Assembly (NCBI GenBank): GCA_946902985.2
Contig: CAMPQE020000051.1
Coordinates: 1,364,001 to 1,428,000, forward strand
Source: Meconema thalassinum
Lineage: Eukaryota > Arthropoda > Insecta > Orthoptera > Tettigoniidae
Length of the DNA: 64,000 nucleotides
Direction: 5' to 3'
Shown here: positions 43,555 to 55,915 of the stretch, one piece after another
Numbering within the stretch: position 1 is the stretch's first letter
How the letters are laid out: each line of letters starts with the position of its first letter
Notes under the pieces: model-generated
The model's database searches: none
Seen by the model: only the letters and a program-made list of their open reading frames with translations
What the model was told of the DNA's origin: nothing
Program-made: the position numbers and the translations under genes

Positions 43555-46500
43555 CTAGAATAGCCTAACATTATACATTATACTTACAGTTTTTACAAAT
43601 ATATTACAATATAAACATACTACTACAAATAATACAATACAGTGAACATCAGACTTAAGTAAAGTAATAGTCGTCAATGCGACTGTTCCCCAAGCGAGAG
43701 TATCAAATGAGCTGGGTATAATGAATCGTTTGTTGTCTTCATTACTTACAGCAACTTTGTACAACAAATTAGTATACAACAGATGACTTTTACTTCTAAA
43801 TACACACATGTTCTTATATAATATAGGTGGGTTACTGACTATACAGTTCTTATAATCACTTATATCTAACTCTTTACTAACAACATTCTTCTTTACTCCT
43901 TTTAATTTTTATTACTTCATCATCAATTGTCATATAGCTATATGATTTAGATTGTGTGACTACAAATGTGTCTATAACAACACCAGCACATTCATCCTTA
44001 AATTTACCAAGAACCTTTTTGTTTACAAGAGGTAAATGGTAAATATTATCCTTGGAATAGTCACTTGTATCAAACCTATTTAGCTCAGTTTTGATATCCT
44101 CATAAAAATCATCAGTTTTAAACTCATAAATAAAGGAATATGTGTCTGTATAGAGTAATTTAGCATTATCATGATAGTTTCTCTTTACATAATCATAGTG
44201 AAATTCATACATAAGTGTTTTTGACAATTCCAGAATGGTGTAACCCACATATATGGGTTTGTTGTTGGTTACTTAAAGGCGATTCATTTGTATTACAACT
44301 GAATCCTCATGAATAATTGAGCAGCTATGAAGGTTAGGCTTCCTTATTAAGTTGCTCGCACCAAACCTTTTACCATCATTCTCCCACTTTGTTTTCAGCT
44401 TTACATCAACTCGCTTATCAACATTCTCCATAGTCTTTCCAAAAACACTATTATTCATGAGTTTATAAAAATCTTTTTCAAAAACGTTTCTTGACAGTGT
44501 TCTTAAATTATTGTTCAGATCAATATATGGCTTGAGCTATGCTGACTGACGGAATTGTAATACGCGATGAATTTTAGTTAATTTCAATCCATGCTGTAGA
44601 CACTGTTTCAAGTTTTGATAATGTATTACATATTTACATTTATCATTCACATTAGCAATTAACATTTTTGTTCGTGATGTGATGTACGAAGATTTCATAT
44701 TCTCAGGACAAAAAGGTAAATCATTATGATCATCATGTAACTCTTTAGGGTACTCGAGATTTACCTCTAAAATATATCCTATATCATCGTTATCATTTAG
44801 AGTGTTAACATGACAGACATCAAATTCAGGTTGTGTCAGCCAGCGAAAATCTTTCAGTGATAGATATTGACTTATAGCCCAGCCATATTGGTTATTTGCA
44901 TCGAGGTAGACAATATACTTTGACTCTTCACAAGGGTTGTAGCTAGGCATGTATTTATTATCTGCTTTTGAATACCGTCCACTACATTGGCTTAATCCAC
45001 CTCGAATTGATGATTTTATAAAATTAATCATGTCTATATCAGTCATCAATTCTAAATTTACTTTCGGTTTTTTCAACATTGAACTGAAACTTAACCCAGG
45101 AGCAGTAAAATACTGACAAGGATCAAGGTCGTAAGTTTTCATACAAACATTCCGGAAATTTTCAAAAATATCTGCTAATAACACATCTGTCTTCAAATAT
45201 ATGTCTGAAAATTCACCTAAAGTTTGAATGTCAAACTGTGTCCATACACGTTGTGCATGTAAATATTCCTGATCACTGATATGGCTTGTGTTTAAAGAAC
45301 GGTAAAATGCATCTTTTGGTGGCAAGGAACACTCCTCAAGACGTTCCACACAGTTAATATATTCATAAGGGAATATACCTTTTTGACGAATCAAATTAAA
45401 ATCATCTTCTTTTGGAATGACACGTTGAATTTCACAAAACTGATCTGATTTTAAATTACTAGCAAGTTTATCAAGACTACTTGGCATAAAGCGGAATGAA
45501 TCTAAAAATCGCAGTTTTATCATTTTCTTATTATCAGTTTTGATGTATTTTGTGAACGATATGTATTGTTCCTTATTATTTGCAATCACATCAATTTTCA
45601 CATCTGAAGCTCCAAATTCTTTAACGATAAAGTGGTTATCGTATTTGCTACCGTTATGTAGAATGATTGGAATGAATTTAGTTACTCTATACTTTAAATT
45701 ACATTCTTGGTGAGCAGCACCACGATATTTTCCTGTTAAATGGTTATGATCGCGAACCCTGTCCGTATATAAACATTCACCACATATAAAACAATTAGTT
45801 TTAGTTTCAAAACTCATTTGATGTGATGAAGTTAGTGGCTCCATTGGAATGATAGTATTTAAAATAGAGGACATACGGATTGCATCTTTTTCAAGTCTTT
45901 CCATTAAATCTTTAGGTGCATCAGGTCCTCTATAAAGCTCGAACTTATTTAACGAGTCATCGTAACTACATTTAATATAATATGCAAAGCTAAAAGGTTG
46001 ATGAATGTGAGTAATGTTGGTAAAAGGTTTGGTCGGATTCGATGAACACGTTTTAAAAGGTTTTAGCAAAGCCTCAAAGTCAGCATATATAACAAATGGT
46101 ACTCGAAGCTGCTTCTCAAAGTCCTTACATTTTAAAATGTTATTTCTGGGAGTAGGTAATACCGTACGAACATGATTACAACCCCATTTTTTATGTTGAG
46201 TTAGTTGGTCCTCTTTCTTAAAATATAGTAAACAACCATCACACAACCACTTTTTACCATTACGTTTTGATAGCTGACTACTCACAAGTCTACTTAAATG
46301 TTTTATCCAACAATAGTGAGCATTTTCACCTTTAGATATGTATAGTAAATTAACATGAGCATCCTTTTTTTCCTGAGTATAATATAGAGGACCTACTATA
46401 CCCTTGTTTTCTATTCCATACACATTAATACTTACATTGTTAAGCTCTTCAAAACGTTGAATGTCTTTTAACTCAAAAGGACATTCCATTTCTTTTAAAT

Positions 46501-47596
46501 CCAACACTGAAGAATAGTGAGGATAAGATGATGTTCTCGCCACAGCCCTCACTGCTGGAAGGAGAGCTGATGTTACGGCCCACGCAAAACATGCTTGATC
46601 ACTATTCATAACGTTTACAACAGCTCTCTTTCGTCTGATCCATACAAGTAAATCAATATATGATGATGCTCGAAGGAGATTATATTTATTCATGTTGGTT
46701 TCTAAACAAAGCACTTCAACCAATGCCCAGCCTGACTCCCTTTCTTGGAACTCTTCACTCCTCACAATTATAGCACTTGAAATATCTTGGTATGTATCAC
46801 TGATATTAGTTGATTCACGAACAATTAATTTGTTTGTATTAAATGATTTAATATCCATGATTTCACCTTCACTCCCAGTTTTTACATAGAGCCCAAAGAG
46901 TTCGAAATTCATTTTAGATGTTTTATGCTCCACTAAAACATTATCTACCAAGCCAAACACACTAGGTTGAACATTATGTAAAAATGTTTCAATACTTTGA
47001 GTTTTTTCTTCACTATGAAGTCTGTAAGTAGCAATTCGACTTTTAAAGGCACTACCAATTTGTTGACTATTCGCAGATTTTTTTTCACGACAAGCGTTGT
47101 TCTTATGATTACTACTGCGTAAATGTCCTTGAATCATTAAGGAAGGTACATCAATATTACATACATCACAATGCGCTATCGAAGGTTCACCATTATTCAT
47201 TCCTTTTGTTGTACAACTATTTTCACAATCTTGAGAACGTTTACGCTTTTGTGCATTTATTTCCAGACGGTCACCCCCTACTTCAACAAATTCATTCAAA
47301 GGTTCCATGCTAGTTGATGGTTTTGCAGTTTTTGATTCCTGTTGTTCTCCATGCACTTCAACCATGCGGGATTGATATCGCTTTACACCAGAAAAACCAA
47401 GTTCACAAACTGAACATGAAAAAGGTGCTGAACTAACATGTATTAAATTTACATGACGTGCAAGATTATCCTGTCTGTTAAATGTCAAAGCACAATGACT
47501 GCACACAAACAGTTTAAGGTTATGTTTATAGTTTGTATGGCGTTGAAGGTTGTCTGGTCTTGAAAACTGTTTTTTACATTCACCACACTTGAACAT
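43555..47596 (-). pseudogene. protein-primed family B DNA polymerase (Polinton type), broken
   Basis: Would replicate the element's linear DNA. From ATG 47596: two good C2H2 fingers (CGECKKQFSRPDNLQRH, CSHCALTFNRQDNLARH) and a degenerate third; another C2H2 unit (CDVCNIDVPSLMIQGH) near residue 143. Next come a family-typical segment ending LSRLVSSQLSKRNGKKW, Exo I (YADFEAL), a recombination-endonuclease-VII-like CFICGECLYTDRVRDHNHL insert, the Exo II region (LHNGSKYDNHF), Exo III (YLKTDVLL) and polymerase motif A (DANNQYGWAI). The 1019-codon frame ends at an in-frame TAG (44537). The same frame continues with motif B ([12 protein letters not shown]), an in-frame TAA at 44273, and motif C, which reads YTDTYS: the second catalytic Asp of the DTDS motif is Tyr. 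A frameshift near 43900 precedes the C-terminus (43555-43809). Only two nonsense codons and one shift in ~1300 codons: a recent death. Confidence 0.9.
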
Positions 47597-47617
47597 GATG
47601 ATTACTTTCCAAATTAC

Positions 47618-48342
47618 CTATAAAATAAAGAAATCATAAATGTTAATAAAAACATGAAGCAAAGTAAAATATAAATATATTAATTAATATACAGCCAATG
47701 GTTATAGCAGAGTATTTAAATCGGTCATCTGTGAACTTCTAGCAAGTCTAATTTCTTGTAGTTCTAACTGGAGTTACTATATACCACTGTCACTGACACC
47801 TAGCAGTGAACAATGGAACTTAATAAAGCGTTAATCAAATCTAACCTACAAATTTAGCTTCACACCATTGTCAAGTTGTTCCAACTTAGGTTACCAAATA
47901 CCATTGTGACTGACACCTAGCAGTAAATATTTGGACTTAATAGAGTGTTAATGAAATCTAACCTACAAATTTAACTTCACTCGATTGTTGAGTACTTCCA
48001 ACTTTGGTTATCAGATACCATTGTCACTGACCCCTAGCGATGAACATTGGAACTTGATAGAGCGTTAATCAAATCTAACCTACACATTTAACTTCACACG
48101 ATTGTCAAGTAGTTCCAAATTTGGTTATCAAGTATGGCACTGTCACTGATACCTAGTGTTGAACGTTGTAACTTAAGAGAGCGTTAATCAAATCTAACCT
48201 ACAAACTAGCTTCACACAATTGTCAAGTAGTTCCAACTTTAATTACCGAATACCATTGTCACTGACACCTAGCGGTGAACATTGGAACATTATAGAGTGC
48301 TTATAACCAACTAAATATATTTTTTAAAGAAAACTTACTTAC
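47618..48342 (-). other. predicted 5' UTR intron of the polymerase gene
   Basis: On the minus strand a strong donor CTACTTTG|GTAAGTAAG (intron GT at 48342-48341) and an acceptor TTCTTTATTTTATAG (AG at 47619-47618) lie 22 bases before the ATG. If used, the 725-nt intron consists mostly of a ~118-bp tandem array. The upstream sequence to about 48430 would be a 5' UTR exon. Prediction from splice consensus only. Confidence 0.5.
47740..48300. repeat. ~118-bp tandem array, about 4.7 copies
   Basis: Units contain CACTGACACCTAGC, GCGTTAATCAAATCTAACC and TTCACACGATTGTCAAGTAG; the TAATCAAATCTAACC word recurs at about 47832, 47950, 48067 and 48187. Moderately diverged between units. Lies within the predicted intron. 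Confidence 0.9.
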
Positions 48343-48559
48343 CAAAGTAGTAAGGTATTTTCAAGTCCTCTTCCAACACACAGGTAAGCTGTAGAGGTAA
48401 CACGATGTCAACTGTCATTCACGAGATTCAAGTACAAAGTGAGAAAGGCCTTCCCCCTCCCTAGACTTTTACACCACAAACACACGTATGTCATGTGTGC
48501 ACTTGTGTCGTCTCAAATAACTGTCAATGTAACGTTTCTCATGCTCGATAATAAAGACC

Positions 48560-49020
48560 TACATCACGTGATATCATACGTCCGCAAGATTCATGTTTCA
48601 CACACCTGCATCCTGCAACACAACACCTTGCATCCAGTGGTAAGATCATAATTTGCTGCGAAAATCATGTTTCAAACACCTGCATCCTGAAACTGAGCAC
48701 CTTGCTTCCAGTGGCAAGTTCTTTTTTTTCAGCTGATATCCTACGTCTGCAAAAATTATGTTTTGCACACTTCCTTAACCTAACGCTGACCATGCATCCG
48801 GTTGTAACACCTGCTTCGCTTGACGTCATACGCTGCCAGAGTGTGTTTGTTTTAAATCATACATCACAGGCTTGCCTCATCCTCCATAAAAACAGCATGG
48901 GATAGTTATGTGTGCCCCGTGTACATTAACCCCCCCCCCCGACGTTAGCTTTACCACTCCCTCCATAAGAACAGCATGGGATAATTGTGTATGCCCCGTG
49001 TACATTGGTGTATGCATCAG
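48560..49020. repeat. short direct repeats inside right end of Polinton-like element
   Basis: CACCTGCATCCTG with CACCTTGC and CAGTGG recurs at about 48603 and 48678 (~76 bp apart). CCATAARAACAGCATGGGAT with GCCCCGTGTACATT recurs at about 48885 and 48963 (~78 bp apart). A C-run lies at about 48930. Confidence 0.7.
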
Positions 49021-49151
49021 CCCTGGCGCTAGAGAGCATCCATGCACCGAGTTTTGCACTTAAGTCCCTTTAACAAAAATTAAAAATTAAAAGTAAATGG
49101 TAAATGAAAAATATATAAATAATACATTAAATAATAAATAAAAATAAAAAA

Positions 49152-49359
49152 GTCAATAAATCAAAATTTTCAAAACGTATACTTAGGCCCTTTGTCAACA
49201 TTTGGAAAATAAATAATAACATCAAAAAGGGGGGGGGGGGCGTCACCCCGAGTAATTTGACACCTGACATGACTTTCTACAATAATTCGATCGGGGATAT
49301 CACGTGGTCACAATCTTGTGAGGAGGAGGAGGTATTAGAACTCTCCCAAAACCACTACT
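49152..49359 (-). repeat. right terminal inverted repeat of Polinton-like element
   Basis: Reverse complement of 39743-39953. Bounded outside by GTTACC and the remaining half of the tRNA-like target. Confidence 0.9.
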
Positions 49360-49365
49360 GTTACC

Positions 49366-50290
49366 ATTTCAGCCACGGATGCTTGCACTCTACGCAAAGA
49401 TAGAAAGTGACAACTTTTTGCGCTGGGAACTTGACTTCTTTTTAATCTAAAACGTTCTTATGGGTTCGAATCCTTTCCTTAGTCGACAGGCATAAGTTCT
49501 TTTCTCTTGTTGTGATGGCATTAAAATGTGCAGCCACCGCCAGCTCGATCGCATGCGCTATTCACCTGAGCATTATAAGTAGCGGAAACAACATTTTGTC
49601 ATGGAGTAAAGAGAATTACGAATCGTGTGATATTCTCGCGGCATATTATCTGGAGTAGAAGACAGATGTCACTGAAAACCACTTCCAGAATGATTTAAGT
49701 GATTTCGAGTAGACGGTAAAGATTTGAAAATCAATTCCACAAGCATATTAACACACTTCATTTTGTTTGTATAAAAGTAGTCCAACCTGAAAATTAATTC
49801 AGCAGGCTCATTCAGTTGTTAGCTTCTTTTCTACCAACGTCAGTTTCTCTCAGCGTATATTTAGTGGGAAACGTCATTATAGCAGTCTAATGAACTCTAC
49901 ACAACGGTATTTCTCATAAGTGGATCAATTAATACTATTTTATATTTTGTAACACGTAAGAATACAGGCTGTATTTTATCTCGGGGTTACAGAGGGCTTT
50001 GGCATTACACAGCGTAAGTATGAGTTACAGTGATACAGAGGGCTTAGACTTGACACGTGCGGCGCCCTGAGTGAGTCTCATTTTCCCTTTAAACCGAGGT
50101 GGTTAACAATTCGAAAACTTGCTACCCTGAATATACAGAGTAACTTGCATTCGTTCTACAGATCGATATGTCGTCTTCCAACCTGGCTACGTACAATCAG
50201 ATAAATAGGGTCCTTTTCAGGACCAAATAAAAATCACTCGTTGGAACAGGTAGATATGCACACATACTAAATCCACTATAAACGACATTA
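49366..50290. other. no gene recognised
   Basis: Starts with the distal part of the tRNA-like target; a B-box-like GGGTTCGAATCC lies near 49459. The rest has no coding or repeat signal I can name. Confidence 0.3.
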
Positions 50291-50293
50291 AGC

Positions 50294-50400
50294 AAAAAAA
50301 AAAAAAAAAAAAATCCAAGCTCGGGATTCGAACATTCTACCTAACAGCTTTCCTGACGTTATTTCAGCAATGTTTGATTTAGCCACCACAGCTGCTGAGA
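50294..50400 (-). mobile_element. tRNA-like short repeat with T-run terminus
   Basis: On the minus strand: GGTGGCTAAATCAAACATTG, then a B-box-like TGTTCGAATCCCGAGC, then a run of about 20 T. This looks like a tRNA-derived SINE or pseudogene ending at a Pol III terminator. No strong A box. Confidence 0.4.
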
Positions 50401-50659
50401 GCCAAGGTGTATCACTGGCACGTATAGAATCTATTCGTAGATACTTCCTGTCCAAACGTGAGGTGATGATATTCGGATCTGTGTTCGTTTTAATCATGCA
50501 ATATATTTGAGGTCACTGAAATAACACTGCTGCTAATGACTTCTACTACATTCGCGAGCATGAACTCAACGGTCAAGTATTACTAAGGCTGAAGAGGAGC
50601 AGGAACTAATGTATTTAGGACTTATTTATTTTAGCGTGTGTCTTTACACATGAAACACA

Positions 50660-50710
50660 ATAATAATAATAATAACAATAATAATAACAATAATAATCAC
50701 AATAATAAAA
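50660..50710. repeat. (ATA/ACA)n microsatellite
   Basis: Interrupted AATAAT/AACAAT units. Confidence 0.85.
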
Positions 50711-50849
50711 TGTACATACATCTCCGCTGGTTGTATTGAGTAACTCAGCAGTTGCTGTTGCCGGACCCAAGCCCGGAGAAAGGAAGGGGCCCTAAAACAG
50801 TAGCCAATAATAACTTAGGCCCTCTGACGCTAACAACCTTAGTTGTATT

Positions 50850-53800
50850 TTGGGTAGAGTAAGGTCTACTCCAAAATCTGAGCACTTTTTTCAACTGCTC
50901 AAAATGAAGCATCAAAGGGAAATATTACCCCAGGTGCTAGACAATCCACCGGCTCCCAGGGAGTCGCTAGCGCACAGGATTCTGGGGAGTCTGCACACTC
51001 ATGCTCGAAGGAGAAGTCAGAGTCTCTTGAACTGTCTGTTACATTCAAACTCAAGTGAAATGTTGTGAACTATTGTGCCACCTTCAACGCCAATTCACTT
51101 CTCAAAGTCGGCAAACTCAAACACTTAACAGACACCATCACCAAACATCGGATAATAATAGCTGCGATCCAAGAAACACGCTACACGGATAACGATTCAT
51201 TCGAATGTCAAGGTTTCAGAGTCTTCAAAAGCAAAACTTACAAGAAAATCCTCAATGGAGCTCATTATCTTGGCAATGGTTTCATTGTTAGTAACAAAAT
51301 CTTCCCATCAATCATGAGCTTCAACCCCATATCCAATTGGCTATCCACTCGCTGTGTCAAATGTGCCAATACAGTCTACAGGTTTGTGAATGTTCACGCA
51401 CCCATCAACCAAGACAACAAGCGGAACCCGGAGACTGTGGATATCTTCTGGGAAACATTGGATGAAATCCTATCTAAAATTCCTAAACCACATGCCACAG
51501 TTCTCCTGGGCGACTTCAATGCTCAAATTGGTACAGAACGAAAATACAGGCATATAGTTGGTGTATATCGAGTACATTCCAGAACCAACAGGAATGGAGA
51601 ACGCTTAATTGAACTCTGTGGGAATAACAAACTAGTGCTAAACTCCAGGTTTTTCAAACATCTTCCACGGAAGCAAATGACATGGACACCTCCCAACACT
51701 TAACTCGGAGAATTTCAACTTGACCATGTAGCCATTTCTGTCGGATCTTCAAAAGAAATACAGAATGTCAAAGTCCTTGGAGGCGCCAATCTTGGCTCGG
51801 GTCATTGCATGTCTAAGATCAAGTTTAAATTCATTCCGATAAACGCACAGAAATGTTGAAGACACAGACTTCTTCGACTTGAGAGAAACTCAAATTACTT
51901 CAGAATGAATTCTCAGAAAAAATCCCCACTCTAAACTCGCCAGATCTTGAATGACTGGAGTGTTCCATGGTAAAAACAGCTCCATAAATTGCGCCTTAAA
52001 CACGGAAACCTAGACACCCTTTATGGAACTTACAATGCGATGAACCCCTGAATGACAGAAAACGAGCTTGGCTTCTCTGGAAATCTCACAAAACAGAGAA
52101 CAAACATGAACACTTCGTTGAAACGAGAAAGAGGTCTTTTCGAGTTATTCGGAACGCAAGAAGACAATTCCACAAAAACGAATTGACCAACAGAGTTGAA
52201 TTTCCAGAAGCATAACTCCAGAAATGTCTACCAAACGTTCACGAGAAATCTGACAAAATACCATCCTCCTAATTTGTGCTTCCGCGACCCGATCAACAAC
52301 CAGATCGCTCACAGTGACAAGGGTAACTGTCAAATTTTAGCTACATATATTAAAACCTTTTCAACTGTGATCCACCCCAGTCAACTTTCACTCCAATTTC
52401 AAATTCAGTTCCAACTAATCCAGACCCTTCTCCGCCAGACATCTCTGAGCTGCGAAAGACCATCATTTCACTAAAATATAACAAATCCCAGGGCGAGGAC
52501 CCTAATCGCTGAACACTGGAAGCTCCTGAATGATAGCGCACTGGAACCTTTCTTACTAACTCTCCAACAGATTTGGAAAACTACCGAGATACCAACCAAA
52601 TGGACCGCAGCTCTTATTCATGCACTTCATAAAAAGGTGAAAAGTCAGTCGTCATTAACTATCGGGGCATTTCTATGCTTCCAAGCACCTACAAGATCCT
52701 CTCTAAGGCCTTACTCACTAGAGCCGAGGAACAGCTAGACTCACAAGTAGGCGAGCACCAGGCTAGTTTAGAAAATCCAGATCATGTGCTCAGCAGATTC
52801 AGAATCTGAAAATGACACTCGCTTATCAGAAACTGAGACCTAGATCATTCGTCATCGTCTTCGTAGACTTTCAGAAAGCTTCCGACTCCATTGACCGAGC
52901 AACTCTTCTCCAACTGCTCCATGAATTTGGTATTGACAATATGACTCGAATGATACTCCAGAGTCCGCTTTCTGATAAAACTCCCAAAGTAAAGTTCAGA
53001 TCCGAGATTTCTGTACCCATCCACATTCAATCAGGTATTCGACAGGGTGATGGATTATCACAATTGTCTTCCAACTGCGCCCTTGAGAAAGTCATAAGAG
53101 AATGGACACACGTTCTTCAATCCAAAGGATTTCCTAATGGAGTAGGCCTACAAATAGGCAGTCCTCGAGATAACACCAATATTGATTGCCTCGCGTTTGC
53201 TGATGACCTCGCTTTGTAAGCTTCTTCTCCAGAAATAGCCATTCAAAAAGTAAATTACTTGCATAATTCTGTCACCAAAATAGGACTCAAGATATCATAC
53301 ATTAAAACCCAATTAATCTCAAATATAAAAGAACCTCCAGCTCAGCTTCAAACCATTTACGGCCAGATCATAAAAGTTCAAAAGTTAAAATATCATGGTG
53401 AGTGGATCGAGCCAAATAATTCTGAAAAGTTCGCCATCTCAACACGAGTCAATAAATTCGAAACAGCCTTCCACCTCATACACCAACTGTACTATAAAAA
53501 GTCCATCTCTAGGAATGCAAAGTTAAGAGATTATCACACTGTGATTAGACTGGGAGCACTGTATGCAGCGGAATGCCTATCAAACCGCACAGCTGGCCCG
53601 ATCGAGAGACTTGAAGTTAAGGAAAGAAAGATCATAAGGACAATTCTTGGCCCTAAGGTCAAAGATTGAGGTTACTAGCTCTGGAGTAATTCAGAAATAT
53701 ACTCCAACAATGAAAAGACCTCAAGTGTAATCCGGAAACGGAGTATAACATTCTAAGTCCACCTCCTCAGATGCTAGTTAGTAGATTCTCCAACCGTCTC

Positions 53801-54100
53801 TTATCATACTTCCGAGGCTAAAAGGTGATGCCTCTATGGCTGGTGGATGTGGATAAGGACTTGTTAAAGTTTGAAATTTCTGAATCAGATATCCTGCTCA
53901 GAACCCAATTGAAACAATAACTCCGTTAGGTTCATCAAGAGAAAGTAAAACCGAGCAAGAAATATATTCACTCGGATGAATGGAAGAAATCCCATTTTGA
54001 AAGGATCAAGGCGTGGTGGGCTAACAAGAAGAAAAACAGTTGAGATGTCGCGGTCCCTAGTGGCCACAATGATAAAAGAAAGAAGGAAAAAGTACATACA
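50850..54100 (+). pseudogene. RTE-like LINE (endonuclease + reverse transcriptase), degenerate
   Basis: Plus-strand coding in several frames. 51065-51703 is the AP endonuclease, with IIAAIQETRYTDNDSFE, VNVHAPINQDNKRNPE, ATVLLGDFNAQIG and, past the stop, GEFQLDHVAISV. A decayed linker follows (51850-52800). 52812-53219 is the reverse transcriptase, with VDFQKASDSIDRATLL, SGIRQGDGLSQ and CLAFADDLAL (both catalytic Asp residues kept). 53259-53669 carries the thumb and post-RT region (ERKIIRTILGPKVKD). A last piece near 53970-54020 has HSDEWKKSHFERIKAWW. Numerous stops and shifts. The upstream open frame at 50850-51068 may be ORF1 debris. Confidence 0.82.
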
Positions 54101-54109
54101 AGCACAGAA

Positions 54110-54485
54110 ATCGACCTTATTACAACCTAACGTCCAGTCTATTTATCCAGTCCAGGCTGGATGGTATAGCTCCGAAAAAGTCACTAGGGTCACCTAGATA
54201 CGCTCTTATTATGCAATATTCCAGAATGTGCGTAATGGTCTGGTTCCATGTACCACAAACACAGCAGGGGTCTGGCCGCTTTCCCCTTTCGTGCAGATTG
54301 TATGCACAAACTCCGAGTCCTGTACGGATGCGGTTAATGGTGATCCTTATATGTCGCGGTTGGCAAAAGCCCCTGGTTAGGATAACTATGATGTACGCGT
54401 TAGTTGGGTTGCATTTCGCCGAACAAAATAAGGGGCTGGTGATCACTCTGTTCATTAGAATAATGTATGAAAGTCGGAAAAACAA
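54110..54485 (-). pseudogene. jockey-like LINE, 3' terminal fragment
   Basis: The minus-strand open frame contains RIRTGLGVCAYNLHERGKR, the zinc-binding CCVCGTWNQTITHILEYC and, at its end, SSLDWINRLDVRL, the usual C-terminus of jockey-type ORF2. Strongly 5' truncated. A different copy from the one at 17.8 kb, which ends WLENLDINL. Confidence 0.8.
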
Positions 54486-54639
54486 GAAAGCAAGTGATGA
54501 AATTGGGAAAGCAGAGTGCAGACGTCTGAAATATCTGAAGGTAGGAAATGTAGTTACAGCTTTTCAAAAGACTCACTATCTGATGGAAAACAGAATAGAG
54601 AATAATGGATTTAGAGACGGATAGCTTACATAGAGCATT

Positions 54640-55700
54640 GGTATAGAGGTTAAGAGAATGAGAATAAAGTTCTGGAAGGAGATGAGGACGTTGATGACGA
54701 TACGAAGAGAGATTTAATACGGAGAATTAAATTTGATAGAGCACTGGGAGCCTTAATCAGAAACAAAACACCAGGAATAGATGATACACTGACCGAGTTC
54801 CTTCTTTGAATACCTACTGAATTTGGGCCCAAATCATTTCGTTAGGATGTAGGATTTATGAGACAGGTACTCCCTGATTTTAAGGAGAATGTTATCATCC
54901 ATATACCGAAGAAAACAGAAGCTGATATATGGGAAGTTTATAGTACAATCAGCGTGATCGCTCATGCTTCAAGGAACAAGACTAGAATGATTTACAAGAT
55001 GGAAAGACAGAGAGAAAGTGAGTTTGGTGAAGATGAACATTGTCTGAGGATGAACTTCAGAACTCAGGAATCCGTAGTAAATCTTAGATTGATCTTGGAA
55101 GGTAGAATAAGTAAACATAAAAGATCGTTCGTGGCATTTGAGTCTGTGGAAAGGCTTATAATGACGCAGATTCGAGTAAGTTGTTCGAATACTGAAAAGA
55201 ATTTGAATAATGTAATCATCTTCAATCTATACAGGAATCAGACGGCAGTTATACAAGTTGAAGAACATAAGAGAGCATCTGGTATGCATAAAGGTGTAAA
55301 GCAATGACGCAGCTTATTACCCATAATTTTAAACTTTCACATTGAACAAACAATGAAGAAAATTCGAAAAAAGATCTTGTAGGATAAATATATAAAAAGT
55401 AGGTTCGCTAGGGCAAGGAAGGCATTTATACATAAAATAATTGAGATGATATTAAATATAGATTTAAGCTTCTAAACAATCAGTTTTGAATTATCTGGGT
55501 AGTGGCACCCTAATGAATTGAAACTTGGACTGTCGCCGCAGCAGAAAATAAGAGAAAGATGCTCCAGAAGTGTGGTATTAAGGAGAATGATGAATATCAG
55601 ATAGGTAGATAGAGTAACAATTGAAGAGGTAGTAAAGTTAACGTTTCTGAAAAGGGCTAATGTACAGAGGAATTTGGTAAGTAGGAAACAACATGAGTAA
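54640..55700 (+). pseudogene. second RTE-like LINE relic
   Basis: Fragments on the + strand: NVIIHIPKKTEAD, TQESVVNLRLILEGRI, IIFNLYRNQTAVI (54858-55307), then after stops RARKAFIHKIIEM and CSRSVVLRRMMNIR. These follow the order of an RT palm and post-RT domain of a LINE different from the 50.85-kb one. Catalytic motifs A and C are missing, so an internal deletion is likely. Confidence 0.65.
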
Positions 55701-55915
55701 ATATGTGTTGCTTCAGATATCATTTGCTACATGAATAAGCATATTATTAGAAATTGTGTCTTGATTGTCCCCTATGAGCTTGCTTCACTTCGCATTTTAC
55801 TACATGAGATTTTTTTACGTCCTTTATTATTTAGGATGTTTGTTCATCAATCTTGTTTTGAAGGTAACGTCTTCGCAATTGGTACTTTAGTCAAGCTTCT
55901 CGTAGCTGTGGCTTA

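Larger units (their letters stand above)
39743..49359 (-). mobile_element. Polinton/Maverick-like element with PolB only (9617 bp)
   Basis: The ends read AGTAGTGGTTTTGGG inward on both sides, so the element has 5'-AG and CT-3' termini, with ~210-bp inverted repeats (39743-39953 and 49152-49359). The hexamer outside is GTTACC on both sides (39737-39742, 49360-49365). AG/CT ends, long TIRs and a 6-bp duplication are the accepted signature of Polinton/Maverick integration. The sole recognisable gene is a minus-strand family B DNA polymerase (43555-47596). I searched the remaining ~5 kb for integrase, packaging ATPase, protease and capsid motifs and saw none. It contains minisatellites, a SINE (42908-43131) and a 99-bp direct repeat pair. 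Confidence 0.8.
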
